Assembly: GCA_013397115.1 (NCBI GenBank)
Contig: VWZW01002452.1
Location: forward strand, 12,755-76,754
Origin: Edolisoma coerulescens
Taxonomy: Eukaryota; Chordata; Aves; Passeriformes; Campephagidae
Reading direction: 5' to 3'
DNA length: 64,000 nucleotides
The notes below the pieces were generated by a model. That model did no database searches and was not told the origin of the DNA. It saw nothing but the letters and a program-made list of their open reading frames with translations. Shown in pieces: positions 23,632-36,300 of this stretch (its first letter is position 1; each line of letters starts with the position of its first letter). The translations under genes and the position numbers were made by a program.

Positions 23632-23776
23632 GTTGTGGCTGCCCCATCCCTGGAAGTGTCCAAGGCCAGACTGGGTGGGGCTTGGAGCAACCTGGGATAG
23701 TGGAAGGTGTTCCTGCCCATGGACATGGGATGAGCTTTAAGAGCCCTTCCAACACAAACCATTCTGGGATTCCATG
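23632..23776 (+). mobile_element. CR1 LINE 3'-end fragment
   Basis: Shows 'tggctgccccatccctgga', 'cttggagcaacctgggata', 'gttcctgcccatggacatg' and the terminal 'aaccattctgggattcc'. Same subfamily appearance as the copies at 8135 and 43005. Confidence 0.9.
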
Positions 23777-25169
23777 AACTGGGGCATTGGCACCCTGAAA
23801 TCTGCAGCCTTTCTAGAGCCAGGAGAGGGTCAGGCCCTGTGCAATAAATGTGCACGCCAGGTTGGTGTTTTCCTTGGTTACTTTTTGTGGACCTTTAGGA
23901 GTAGAGGTCTCTCCTAAAAACTTCCCGCAGAGGTCTGGAGTTTAAAAATAACAACTGAAGGTTTTTTGAGCAGTCACGTGGATGCAGCGGCTGCATTAAG
24001 AGCAAGAGTGGGATGCAGAGAGGTGAGTGTTCCTTCATGCAATTTCCTGCCTCAGAACAGTTCAAGGAATGGTCAGCAGAAGGAACATGACTGAGCCATT
24101 GCTTGGGAATTCCGCAGTGCCTCCATCAGCCCCTGCCCGGCCTCTCTGCAGTCCCATGTCTGAGCACGTGCCTGGTGTGGCTTTGCCAAGGGAACCACTT
24201 TTTGGGCAGGTTTGTCACCAGAATGGGATTTGGGAAATCCTGCTGGCCCACCGGGCTTTTGATTCACTGAGACCTTACATCGATTATCTGCCCTGCCTGG
24301 GGGTACGCTGGGGGTGCCGGGACCCCCGGAAGCGTAACCACTCCACTCAGACATAATTACTTCCAACAACCACGCGTGCTAATTACAGAGTGCTGTCATG
24401 ATTGCCAATAAAGCACTGAGTCACACACAAGGATGTGAGTGCTTGGTGACTGAAATCCCTCCCAACAGCCACTGCCAAAGGAAGGTCTGGTTCCCAGTCT
24501 CTTTGTTAACAAATGGAAACGGGAAGGGGTTTAAAACCAAACCACTTGTGCCTGGCTATGGAAACGGAGGTGTGCTCACAGGCCTCACTGTTGACTTATC
24601 CTTAACCCAGCAGTTTCTTCCACAATTTTCCTAATACTAATTCTTTTTCCATCTGGAATCCGTACTGCTACTCCTGAAATGTTTCTTGTGCCTCTTTAAT
24701 TTCCCCCCAGATCACTGGCAGCATTACTGAGGTGCCCTGTGACTGCACTGCATTAGGTGGTATCTTGGGAGTATCTTGCATGTAACACACCTTGCTGCAA
24801 GAGGTGATTCTCCTCAGGGACTCGCTCTGTCCTACCTCACTCTCCATCCGTGACAAGCGCCTGATGGCTCTTCTCCTTGGGGATCATGTTCTCCATGCCA
24901 ACTTCGGGCTGCAAATATTGAGCAAAGAGTTAAAAATCTCTTGGGAAGAGGGTGGAAAGCAACCCAGCATGTGGTGGGAGTGGGATGGATCCTCCCAAGC
25001 TTTTCTAAGGAGAATGGGAGTTGTCTAAATGCTGGGAGTGGGGATCTTCCATGTAAATCCATAATTGTGTGGTGAGTGCTTTAACCAACTTGTTTTACTC
25101 AAAGTAAAACAAATACTTGGGGCATTCAAAACATTTAGGAAAACAGCAGGACACCAGGAAGTCTGTTCC

Positions 25170-25237
25170 ACCATGGAATCCCAGAGTGGTTTGGGTTGGA
25201 AGGGACCTTAAGGCTCATCCCAACCCCCATGGGATCA
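25170..25237 (-). mobile_element. Short CR1 3' end, reverse orientation
   Basis: Reads 'ggtttgggttggaagggac' and 'ttaaggctcatcccaaccc' on the + strand, the reverse complement of the CR1 terminus. Confidence 0.82.
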
Positions 25238-26389
25238 CACAGGAGTAGATGCTGCACCTGGTGCCTCCAGAGCAATGAGGAATGCAAATGGCTGCACGTA
25301 CCTGCTGGTGCTGTACAGCTCGTTTGCCTTGTACTTTATGCTTTAAATCCTAAAATTCACCAGGAAAGAATAAACTGGTGTGTGGGATCTGCTGGGCTGC
25401 TTTAAAAGGAGCTGACTTCAGTCTCTCCAGTGACTTGTTGGGGATCAGGCTTGGATATTTCAGGCTCAGGATTTGCTCCATTCCCCCCCCAGTTCAGCAG
25501 GAGAGAGTCACCTTCCTCCCCACATACCAAGACAAGCTCTGATCCTTGGGATCTCCCTTAATGCAATGTTTCTGCTTCTCCAGAGGCTGGTGGGGAGCTG
25601 GGAAAAGTTTCTTGGTTTGGCTCAGTTCTGACCCAAGCACTCCTCCCTTCCATTCCCTGGGAGTTTCTCCCGTGGTTTCCAAAGCTGTTAAACTGGCTGG
25701 GCCATTCCTGCAGGGAAAGAGCAGCCTTGGCCTGGCGTGGTTTTTCCATCCAAGCCCTTGCTCAGCCCTTTCCTTCCCTGCCAGCAGGTTATTTAGGGAG
25801 GAAGGGGTGGGAATGACAGGGAATGCACTCCTGGAAGCTGCTGGCTTTCCCATTTTTTAATTGCTTTTACTTTCAATTCCATTTTCAGTTACCAGGGTCG
25901 AGTGATGCAGGCGCTAAGCCAGCCCCGAGTCACAACCCCTCACCTCAGCCTCAAGTTTTATTTATGTATCTTAAGTCTTTGCACCAACTCCCGTCCCTTG
26001 TCCTGTGATGGCAAGTGGGGCTTGTATTTGAAGGTTTTAGGAGCTTTTCCCACTGATGGAGGCTTAGGCTGGAACAACAGTGTGGCCCATTTTTGGATCC
26101 ATGGTGCCACCCAGCACAGGGACCCCAGCAAAGGGCTAGATCCCCTATTTCAGGTTGCTGGAGCAGAACTGAAGGAAACACTGCTGAAGCCCAAGGTGGT
26201 GCGGTCCCATATGGACTCCCCGCTTTTCCCTCACCACTGATTATTTCCTTTGAGGCCAGTGCCCCAAAGTGCAGCAAAGCTGCAGGCTGGGCCCTGGCTC
26301 GGAGGGCTGGGTGGCTGATGGGCACCTCATGTCCCCAAACCCACCGTGTGTCCCCTCAGCAGGCACCCAACAGCACCGTCCCCTCCTGT

Positions 26390-26890
26390 CCCCCTGGACT
26401 GTGAGAGAACCGACACCATCTCCCCTTATCCCCCTCACATCCCTCCTTGCTGTGAGGGAATCAATGCCACCTTCACTCGTGTCCCCTCTCTGTGTCATGG
26501 GAGTCCCAAATGCCATCTCCCCTCACTGAGGTCCGGGCCGTGATGGACCCAAAACCGCCTCCCCTCACGCCCCTCAGTGTCCCCACTGCCATCTCCCCCC
26601 ACATCCCCTCACTAATCCCAGGGCTGTGAGGGAGCCAGTGCCACCTCTCTATATGCCCTCACTGTCCCCAACATAATCTCCCCCCATGTCCCCTCACTGA
26701 GCCCTGGGTTGTGAGCCACCTTCCTTCGCTGTCCTCAGTGCCACATCCCCTCGCGTGTCCTCACTATCCCCTCACATCCCCTTAACTGTCTCCAACGCCA
26801 TCTGCCCTCGTGTTCCTTCAGTATGTCCAACGCCATCTCCCCTCAGGGGCTCGTGAGGGATCCAACGCCATCTCTCCTCACGGTCCCCTC
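26390..26890. repeat. Degenerate C-rich repeat array upstream of PLEKHM2
   Basis: Recurrent blocks of the form 'tcccctcactgtccccaac', 'gccatctcccctca' and 'gctgtgagggaaccaatgcc' with irregular spacing of roughly 60-80 bases. Strongly C-rich on the + strand. It ends at the CpG-rich PLEKHM2 promoter. Confidence 0.75.
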
Positions 26891-26899
26891 ACGGGGTCA

Positions 26900-27309
26900 C
26901 GAGGGCTCCACAGCCCCCGCCGCGGGCGCCATTTGGGGCGGGCTGGGTTCGGCCGGGCAGGGCCCGGCTGCCTTCGGCTCCACTCGGGTGTGTTCGGTCG
27001 GGCCGGGCTCGGCCGGGCTGGGTTCGGCTTCGTTCGTCCCTGTTCGGCTTCGTTCGGCTCCGCTCGGCTCGTCTCGGTCCCGCTCGGCACGGCTCGGACC
27101 CGCTCGGCCGGGCTGCGCCGGTCCCGCGTCCCCGGGCGGGGCGGTCCAGTTGCCGGCCCGGGGCGGGCAGCGCCGCTCGCTCCCTCCCTCCGTCCCTCCC
27201 TCCCTCCCCGTGACCTCAGTTCCCGGCGGAGCGCGGCCCCACCGCGGCTCGGCTCCGCTGCGCTCCCGCGGGGCCCGGTCGCCCCCGCGCCCGGNNNNNC
27301 GGCGGCGCC
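26900..27309 (+). promoter_or_regulatory. PLEKHM2: PLEKHM2 CpG-rich promoter and 5' UTR
   Basis: Very dense CpG sequence directly upstream of the PLEKHM2 start codon. It includes low-complexity ggctcggcc/gttcggct repeats (26940-27110) and a perfect GC box gggcggggcg at 27134-27143. No TATA box was seen. A 5-base N run (27295-27299) marks an unresolved spot 10 bases before the ATG. The exact transcription start cannot be placed. Confidence 0.75.
27295..27299. other. Assembly gap (5 N)
   Basis: Five ambiguous bases in the GC-rich PLEKHM2 5' UTR, immediately before the translation start. Confidence 0.99.
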
Positions 27310-30300
27310 ATGGAGCCGGCGGAGGTGAAGGACCGCATCCTGGAGAATATCTCCCTCTCCGTCAAGAAGGTGGGAGCGGGAGCACGGCGGGGGCTGCGAA
27401 CACCGACCCTCGCTGCTGAGGGGGCTAGGCCTGGGGACACCCGCGGGCTGGAGCTGTGGGGGATGGCCCTGGGGAACCCCTCTGCCGGGGCTGCGGGGTT
27501 GGGGACAGCCCTGGGGACCCCCTTTGTGGGGGTGGGGACCCCTCTGTGCTGGGGCTGGGGACAGCCTGGGGGACAGTCCCTCTGCCGGGGCTGCGGGGTT
27601 GGGGACAGCTCTAGGACAGCGCTGGGGGCTCCCTCACCCGGCTCCTGCCGCGGCTGTGGGCCTGGGGATGGCCCTGGGGACCCTCCTCTGCCGGGTTGTA
27701 GGGCTGGGGACAGCCCAGGGGACCCCGCTCTGCAAGGGCTCTGGGCCTGGAGACAGCCATGGGGACCCCCCTCAGCTGGTGCTGGGGACAGCTCTGGGAC
27801 CCTTTTTGTCCTGTGGTTGAGAATGGGGCTGTGGGCCTGGGGACAGCCCCAGGACAGCCCTGGGGACTCCCCTCTGCCCAGGGGTGCCCGTGGGGGCTGT
27901 GTCTGCCAGAGGTGCAGGGCTGGGGGACACTCCTGGGAACCCCCCAGATATACACTGCTGCCATGGATGTAGGGTTGAGGGATGGTCCCTATGGACCCCC
28001 TGCCTGAGGTGTGGGGCTGGGGGACAATCCTGCAGACCCCCACACCCAAGGAACATCCCAGGGATACTGATGAACTCTGGGACAGGAGCGTGGGGTCAAG
28101 GGCACGTGGCATCCCCTTTGCCGGAGGTGGACACTTTTGGGGGTGTCCTTGGAGACCCCCTGTGCTGAGGGTGTGAGGTTGGATGCAGCCCTTCTGGTGG
28201 TGGGTGTGGCACATCTGGGATGTGGAGTAACCCTGCCAAAGGGATACTTCCAGGGTCATTCCCAGGACCCTCTGTCTCAGCTGGTTGGGATATACAGGGA
28301 TTCTCCTACCCAGGGTTCCCCTTTTCAAAGGACAGGATTGGGGGAACCCTTTTTCCTGGGGCTCTACTCAGGAGGGATTTGGAGTCCAGCCTAAAACCAT
28401 CTTTCTAGAGGTCCTTCCTTTAGCCCGGCGTGTCCCACAGAGGGCATGGGATAGAGGGGCAGGACCTGGCACATTCTCCCCACAGACACAGGGGATGTGT
28501 GGGTCATTCCTGTGCCCTGCTCTGTGCCCTCAAAACAGGGCTCTGAACACATGTGCTCTCACCTTCTCCTTGCCCCTCGTTTCTCCTCGGATGGTTCCTT
28601 GAAGCCCATCCTGGTGGTGGAAACATCTGTGAGCCGGCACAGAGGGGACCAGGACAGGCACAGAGAGGACCAGGATGCTGGAATCTTTGAGAAGGCCATG
28701 GGAGTGAGTTGAAAGGACATGCTGGAAGTTTTGGTTTGGCCCACACGGGAGCTCCAACCATCCTTGTAAAAGACCCCCTGCTCCGTTTGAGGAGGCGACG
28801 GAAGATTCATTTGTGTTTGTCCCAGGTTTTGGGGGAAAGGCTGTCTGGACTCGCTGTTGTTTCTCCAGCTGTTGGCTTTCCTCTGCCTTATGGAATAGGA
28901 GTTTTCCTGTGCTCTGCAGTGTGTCCGGACACAGATTCATCCATGAAAACTTGTCTTATGAAGACCAGCATGAGTGAATTCCTGGTGCTGTTAAGAAAGG
29001 GCTGTCTGGACACCGCCTCTGGGGTGTAGGATGGATGTGCAAACCTCTCCCAGCTTTTTTCTTCCATGGATGACCCTGACCTCTGGTCTCTTGCCTTTTT
29101 GTCCTCTAAAACCTAAGGATAATCTTGTATCTATCTGGAAATCAGTGGATGTTCAGCCTGCTCTGAGCTCTGTCACGATGCTCTGCAATGCTCCTACCTC
29201 AGTTTCCCTGTATTTTTATGGAATACAACTTTCCACATAGGATTGGTTGGACATAATTTATTTGCATTCAGAAAATCCTCGGAAGGTCACGTTTGGAAAT
29301 GCTGAAAAATCAACGTGATGTTTATTTTAATTATTATTGTGATTGAAGAGGACTCTTCAGCTCCAGCTCTGCCAACATACCTTGGCCTGTCCGATCCCTG
29401 CCAACTCCTGTCTTGGTCCAGCCGTGAAAATTTTGGGATTTTCCAATCCTGCCTCTTCATTCTTGTTCAGAGCAAAACTCAGGGAAGTGTAGGAACCTAC
29501 TTCAGGGTGATGGATTAATTTCTACCATCNGGGGGCTAGGCCTGGGGACACCCGCGGGCTGGAGCTGTGGGGGGTGGGGATGGCCCTGGGGAACCCCTCT
29601 GCCGGGGCTGCGGGGTTGGGGACAGCCCTGGGGACCCCCTTTGTGGGGGTGGGGACCCCTCTGTGCTGGGGCTGGGGACAGCCTGGGGGACAGTCCCTCT
29701 GCCGGGGCTGCGGGGTTGGGGACAGCTCTAGGACAGCGCTGGGGGCTCCCTCACCCGGCTCCTGCCGCGGCTGTGGGCCTGGGGATGGCCCTGGGGACCC
29801 TCCTCTGCCGGGTTGTAGGGCTGGGGACAGCCCAGGGGACCCCGCTCTGCAAGGGCTCTGGGCCTGGAGACAGCCATGGGGACCCCCCTCAGCTGGTGCT
29901 GGGGACAGCTCTGGGACCCTTTTTGTCCTGTGGTTGAGAATGGGGCTGTGGGCCTGGGGACAGCCCCAGGACAGCCCTGGGGACTCCCCTCTGCCCAGGG
30001 GTGCCCGTGGGGGCTGTGTCTGCCAGAGGTGCAGGGCTGGGGGACACTCCTGGGAACCCCCCAGATATACACTGCTGCCATGGATGTAGGGTTGAGGGAT
30101 GGTCCCTATGGACCCCCTGCCTGAGGTGTGGGGCTGGGGGACAATCCTGCAGACCCCCACACCCAAGGAACATCCCAGGGATACTGATGAACTCTGGGAC
30201 AGGAGCGTGGGGTCAAGGGCACGTGGCATCCCCTTTGCCGGAGGTGGACACTTTTGGGGGTGTCCTTGGAGACCCCCTGTGCTGAGGGTGTGAGGTTGGA

Positions 30301-33300
30301 CGCAGCCCTTCTGGTGGTGGGTGTGGCACATCTGGGATGTGGAGTAACCCTGCCAAAGGGATACTTCCAGGGTCATTCCCAGGACCCTCTGTCTCAGCTG
30401 GTTGGGATATACAGGGATTCTCCTACCCAGGGTTCCCCTTTTCAAAGGACAGGATTGGGGGAACCCTTTTTCCTGGGGCTCTACTCAAGAGGGATTTGGA
30501 GTCCAGCCTAAAACCATCTTTCTAGAGGTCCTTCCTTTAGCCCGGCGTGTCCCACAGAGGGCATGGGATAGAGGGGCAGGACCTGGCACATTCTCCCCAC
30601 AGACACAGGGGATGTGTGGGTCATTCCTGTGCCCTGCTCTGTGCCCTCAAAACAGGGCTCTGAACACATGTGCTCTCACCTTCTCCTTGCCCCTCGTTTC
30701 TCCTCGGATGGTTCCTTGAAGCCCATCCTGGTGGTGGAAACATCTGTGAGCCGGCACAGAGGGGACCAGGACAGGCACAGAGAGGACCAGGATGCTGGAA
30801 TCTTTGAGAAGGCCATGGGAGTGAGTTGAAAGGACATGCTGGAAGTTTTGGTTTGGCCCACACGGGAGCTCCAACCGTCCTTGTAAAAGACCCCCTGCTC
30901 CGTTTGAGGAGGCGACGGAAGATTCATTTGTGTTTGTCCCAGGTTTTGGGGGAAAGGCTGTCTGGACTCGCTGTTGTTTCTCCAGCTGTTGGGTTTCCTC
31001 TGCCTTATGGAATAGGAGTTTTCCTGTGCTCTGCAGTGTGTCCGGACACAGATTCATCCATGAAAACTTGTCTTATGAAGACCAGCATGAGTGAATTCCT
31101 GGTGCTGTTAAGAAAGGGCTGTCTGGACACTGCCTCTGGGGTGTAGGATGGATGTGCAAACCTCTCCCAGCTTTTTTCTTCCATGGATGACCCTGACCTC
31201 TGGTCTCCTGCCTTTTTGTCCTCTAAAACCTAAGGATAATCGTGTATCTATCTGGAAATCAGTGGATGTTCAGCCTGCTCTGAGCTCTGTCACGATGCTC
31301 TGCAATGCTCCTACCTCAGTTTCCCTGTATTTTTATGGAATACAACTTTCCACATAGGATTGGTTGGACATAATTTATTTGCATTCAGAAAATCCTCGGA
31401 AGGTCACGTTTGGAAATGCTGAAAAATCAACGTGATGTTTATTTTAATTATTATTGTGATTGAAGAGGACTCTTCAGCTCCAGCTCTGCCAACATACCTT
31501 GGCCTGTCCGATCCCTGCCAACTCCTGTCTTGGTCCAGCCGTGAAAATTTTGGGATTTTCCAATCCTGCCTCTTCATTCTTGTTCAGAGCAAAACTCAGG
31601 GAAGTGTAGGAACCTACTTCAGGGTGATGGATTAATTTCTACCATCCCAGTGAAACCAAACTCAGGCCACGATGAAGTTCCACCCTGCTTTTTTACCCCC
31701 AGGATGCAGTTCTCCTTCCTCGGGGAAATCGCTGTGGAGCTGCTAATTTTTCCTCATGCTTACCTCTCCGACTTCAGCCTGAAATCCCTGATCCTCTTTT
31801 TCCGTGTGAGTGGCAAGGGTAAAGTACCAGGTTAAGGGAGCAAGTGGCTTTGTGCTGGGAAATCCTGCTCTCTTTCGTCCTTGTCTTGAGTAACTCCTTG
31901 GCACTGGAACTGTGTCATGGGGCTTGGCAGAGTTTTCCAAGCATCCTGCCTCCGATTTCGAAAACTTCCTCACAGTGTGGGTTGCTCACTTCTTACTTTC
32001 ACCACCGGTGCAGGTGTGGAATGGAGGGTTTGGATGTGTCTGTGGTGATGGTGTGGGTTTTCTTTTCTCAGCTGCGGACCCAAAGAGGAGAAAAAATGCC
32101 CTATTTTTGTGGAGTTGCCCAGGGAAAAGCACCCCGTGCTTGGCAGCCTCCGATGGGGAAGGAGAAGAGCAGCAGCACAGCCCTGGGCAGTGTTTGACAT
32201 TCAGGGCTGTGACTGTACCTGGCTGTAATTTCAGGTTTTTATCAGTGCTGCAGGATTTTAGGGATGGGGGATCTGAGCACAAGCAGTGGGTGAATTCTGT
32301 ACAAATCCACAGCAAAAAAATGCTTTGATTCCAAGCAAATCCCTCAAACCTCTGCGAACAGGACCGTTTCTCTTATTTTCCTGAAAAGACATGAGGGATG
32401 GAGCACGGATGGAAGAGTGGCAAACCTGCTTGGAGAGGGTAATTCCCACCTGTGGGGTTCTCTGTGTGGTTCCCAGGTGCCAGTGGGAGATCAGTGGTAG
32501 CTCTGCCATGGATTTCGGAGGTGTAATGTCAGGCCTCCACTGCAAAAAGTGAGGCAAAACACCTAACTTGGACAAAATAGGCTTCTCCAGCCAGAGAGAT
32601 GTCAAGAGGTTTCTGCTCTTGGCGGCTTCAGGAGAGGCTGGGAAAGCTCAGCACTGGAGAGCTGGGTCCCTGCTTCACTTCCAAGGGAATTGGGAGCATG
32701 GTTTTGGTTTCCCATCTACAGCTTGTCCTCTGTGTCCTTCCTGGGAGCTGTAAATTAATTCATAGGGTGATGCTTTCTGCACACATGGACAGTGTTACTT
32801 CCGTCTTGTGAGCATTTCTTTTCCCACTCAGTTCCCCTTCTGCTAAGAGGGCTGTGCTCCAGCTCAAGTTACTGCACAAATTGATGCCTAACCCTTGCTT
32901 TTTGCAAAGATTTAGGGCTTTATTGGGGCAGAAGGCAGGAGATGGGCATGTTACGGCTCAGTGTGCAGGCCCCTGTTCACTCAAGTGCTTGTTCCCTTCT
33001 AGGAGATGCTGCTGTGTGTGGTGACAGTGGGATGAGAGCAGCTTCCTGGTGCTGCCCAGGTGGACTCTAAACACACCAGAAATGCCAACAGCTTCAAATC
33101 CGTCCTTGGCCAAGCATCTCCTGGTAGCCAGGAGCTGTTACAGGTTCCCTGGTCCATGAAGCTGGTGGTTTGTGTTCTCTTGGGTCTCCCTGGACATTCC
33201 CTGGGTTCAGGAGGGGTTTAGTGCGCTCCTACCTGGGATTAGGTGGTGAAGATGCTAAGTCTTTAAACAGTGTTAATTGTTGACAGTTCCAGGAGCTGAA

Positions 33301-36300
33301 TGTAAAATCAGAAAAGAGGTCAGAATCCCAGATTTTGGGACTCCTCTCTGGTTTTCAGGCCGTTCTGCTGGCTTTGAAGGACACACATTGCCATGAACTC
33401 TGGAACAGCTGATCCTTGGTGCATGTCAATCAGGTGGAGCAGTGGTTTTTGCTGATGTTGCAGGAGTTCTTGCCAAAAGCTCTGGCTCTGCTCCGTTTCT
33501 GCATGACTTTGGGAGGGTTTCCACTGCCCTCACAGCAAGTTAGTGCTGAGCCTTTGCTGCCTGTCTCTGGATTGGATTTTTAGCCCTGTACCTTTGAAGT
33601 GCCTTTGCAGTCTCCTGTGCTGCTGAGCTCTGCCTTGTGACACCTCTGCTCCTGCACGGCGAGGGAGGGTGGGTTTGGGCACGGCTTAGTGCCCCCGCGC
33701 CCTGGAGAGGAGCAGGGAGCTCTGGAGTGGAGCATCCCTACTCAAATCACGTAGGGAATGTGCTCACCTCTGCCTGGCTGGATTTATTTAGCCCAGCTGC
33801 TGTGACATGGAGGCAGCAGCTCTGGAGATGTGAAAACAGCCGAACAGTCTCTTGCCTTCTGCTCCCTGTTGAGGGGCACCTCGCTGGCTCAAAGACCACA
33901 GGGGTTTTATCTCTGCCAGGGTCTTTCCTCTTGCTCACGTCTCTCCAGGCCACGTCTGCTGCTGCTGCTGCAGCTGCAGGGACCACGTTAAGAGGATAGT
34001 CCTGCATGTTCCTTTGCCACGTGTGCCAGGTTTGCCAGCTGCCAGAAGCCTGTGGGTGAAGGTAGCAGCAATCTCACGGAGCTCCTGAGTTGTCCGTGAA
34101 GGCAAGACACAAGGGTCACTCAGGTGCTTTTAACAAGTCCACAGATGTGTTTTGGTGGGCCTCCAGGGGCTTCATCTCTGTGGTGCTGTGGTTCTGCTCT
34201 CATCACAGCTGTGTATTGCTTGGGTTGCTTGAGTATTTCAAGGTTTATCTCTTTAGAAATTCCTCTTGCCTCATCCCAGGGATCAGGAAACTTCCATGCC
34301 TGGCCATCCAGGAGCCACTCTGATAGTCACACACACCACCACAGCTCTCGTGATGATCTGAGGTTCGTCGTCCAAAATTTCAAGGGGATTGGGTTCTGCA
34401 GGTTCCTAAACTGATGTTTGTCCTCCATAACACCCAAAATCAGCTCTGGAGCTGAGGGTAGACAAGGCTGTGATAACAGTGTTGGAGTTAAAAAATCCCA
34501 TTTGTTCTCCTCCCTCTAACACGAGGTGTTTCTCTGGGAGAGCAGTCCCAGGGGGGTGAATTTTGGCCATGGTTTTCCCAAGGAGCTAAAGCAAAGCCTC
34601 CGAGCCTCTCTGCCTCTGATTGCACAATTTCGGTGGCTGCTGAGTGATTTCAGCTTTCTCCACTTCTGGTGAACTGGTCTGAGAGGAGTAACTGAATTAA
34701 CCGCGGGCCGGAGGCCGTGGTTGGTGGGGAGGGACTCGGAGCCGCGATACCCAGCGTGTGAGGGAGCAGCAGCTCCCTGGGAGAGCAGCACCTGGCTTGC
34801 TTCTGGTGTGTTTGCCACTGGACTTGGTTTTTTTCCCCCAAAAAATCTCTTTTTTTCTGTTATGCTGAGCGTGTGACCTTCCCACCTGCCTTTGGTTAGC
34901 TCAGGGATCGTGTTCTGCTGCAGCCAGTTCTGTGCCTGGCCCCTGCTCTGCTCGCTTTGACAGAGGAACAGGATGCTCCCTAAGCATTCCCACTGGAAAA
35001 AATCCTCTCCTTGTCTGAGCCACACATGGGTCCAGCCTGCTGCAAGCTTTGCTGCTTAGAAATAGTGAAGGAAAGCCCTGGAAAAGCCTTGGGGGCTGTG
35101 AGCTGAGGAGCGTATGAGGTGACAACCTTGCTGATACTGGATCGGGAATGCTTCAAAGCTCAGTGTTTCCAGCGAGGAGTAACTTTGCTGTGGATTTCAG
35201 CTGTGTCAGGCTCCTGTCTCTCCACATCTCCAGGCTGCTCTGGTGGCACTCGTGGTGCCTTCCAGGTGCCCATGCTCTGAGTGTGCCTGGTGTGTTTTTT
35301 CTGGAAAAAGCCCAAAGATCTAGGTGAGGTGCACGAAGTGGGAAGCTGGGCACTGTGGCCAGTGCTGGTTTGGAAGTTTGTTGTAAGTAATGTTGAGTCA
35401 GATCGTGTGTGTGACCTCCAAAATGTCCTGCTAAAGCTGGAGTTTTAGGGCTTTGTGTCCTACAAGTGTAAGAGAGAGAGACTAGCACCCCTGCCATGAA
35501 ATTCAGCCTGCTTTTATGGATGGTATGGAAAAACTAGGAGTTTTCCAGGCACAGTAGTTCAGCCTCCTCTTTATCCATTTGCCATTGAATGTCTGTACCC
35601 CCCGAGCAGGTGTGAAAGTGACAGTTCTGAGGTGTCTGTCCTGGCCCTTCCCACGGTGTCTTCCCTTGGCACGGGGCTGCCATCACTTGGGACAAGGTCA
35701 GTCGCCCTTTTTTGTGCTCCCTGGAGCTCCAGGATTGCTCCTGAGGATGCTCAGCTCTTCCAGCTGGGGAAAACCCCTCACCTCAGTCCATGTGCTGTGG
35801 GTGGAAATGAGGGTTGTGAAGCACCTCTCCCCTCTCCCATCCCAGTTAAGGAGCTGAGGAAGGCAAGGGGTGTTTGTTCTTTTGCTGTGTTTGTCCTGCC
35901 AGGGAAATACCAAGCAGAACAAGTGAAATGGAATTGATGTTGGAAAGCTGCTGGTGAAGCATCTGCAGGGCAGATTTACAGAGGGGAGATGTGGACTCAG
36001 TTGGGTTGTGGCCAGCCCTGAACAGGTCAGGAGACTATTTCAGTATTCCAATAAGTTTTTACAATTTCTGGAGAGATTTCAAAGGAGCCATCACAAGAAT
36101 GATTAGATTTGGGAATGGGCTTTCCAGAACACCTCCCTGATTATTTGTTGGCTTCCCTTGCAACACAGGAGCTCTGCAGATCAGCCTGGAAAGCTTCACA
36201 CTCATTGAGAACCACTGCAATTAATAGGTTATAAAATTGTGCAAGGAATAGCCTCTCTCGTGCGTGCCAGCGTGGGGCGGGGTGTGTCACTGCCAAAAAA

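Larger units (their letters stand above)
22510..26330. other. Intergenic region between DDI2/RSC1A1 and PLEKHM2
   Basis: No protein-coding exon or RNA gene recognised on either strand. Contains two CR1 fragments (23632-23776 and 25170-25237) and otherwise unique sequence. Human synteny also has no gene between RSC1A1 and PLEKHM2. Confidence 0.65.

Noticed and set aside
27216..28328. 370-codon open frame on the - strand over PLEKHM2 exon 1 and intron 1 (repeated at 29522-30445)
   Set aside because: It is the antisense of a G-rich degenerate minisatellite; the peptide is a low-complexity Pro/Gln/Ser repeat, it runs through N bases, and its second copy comes from the duplicated block.
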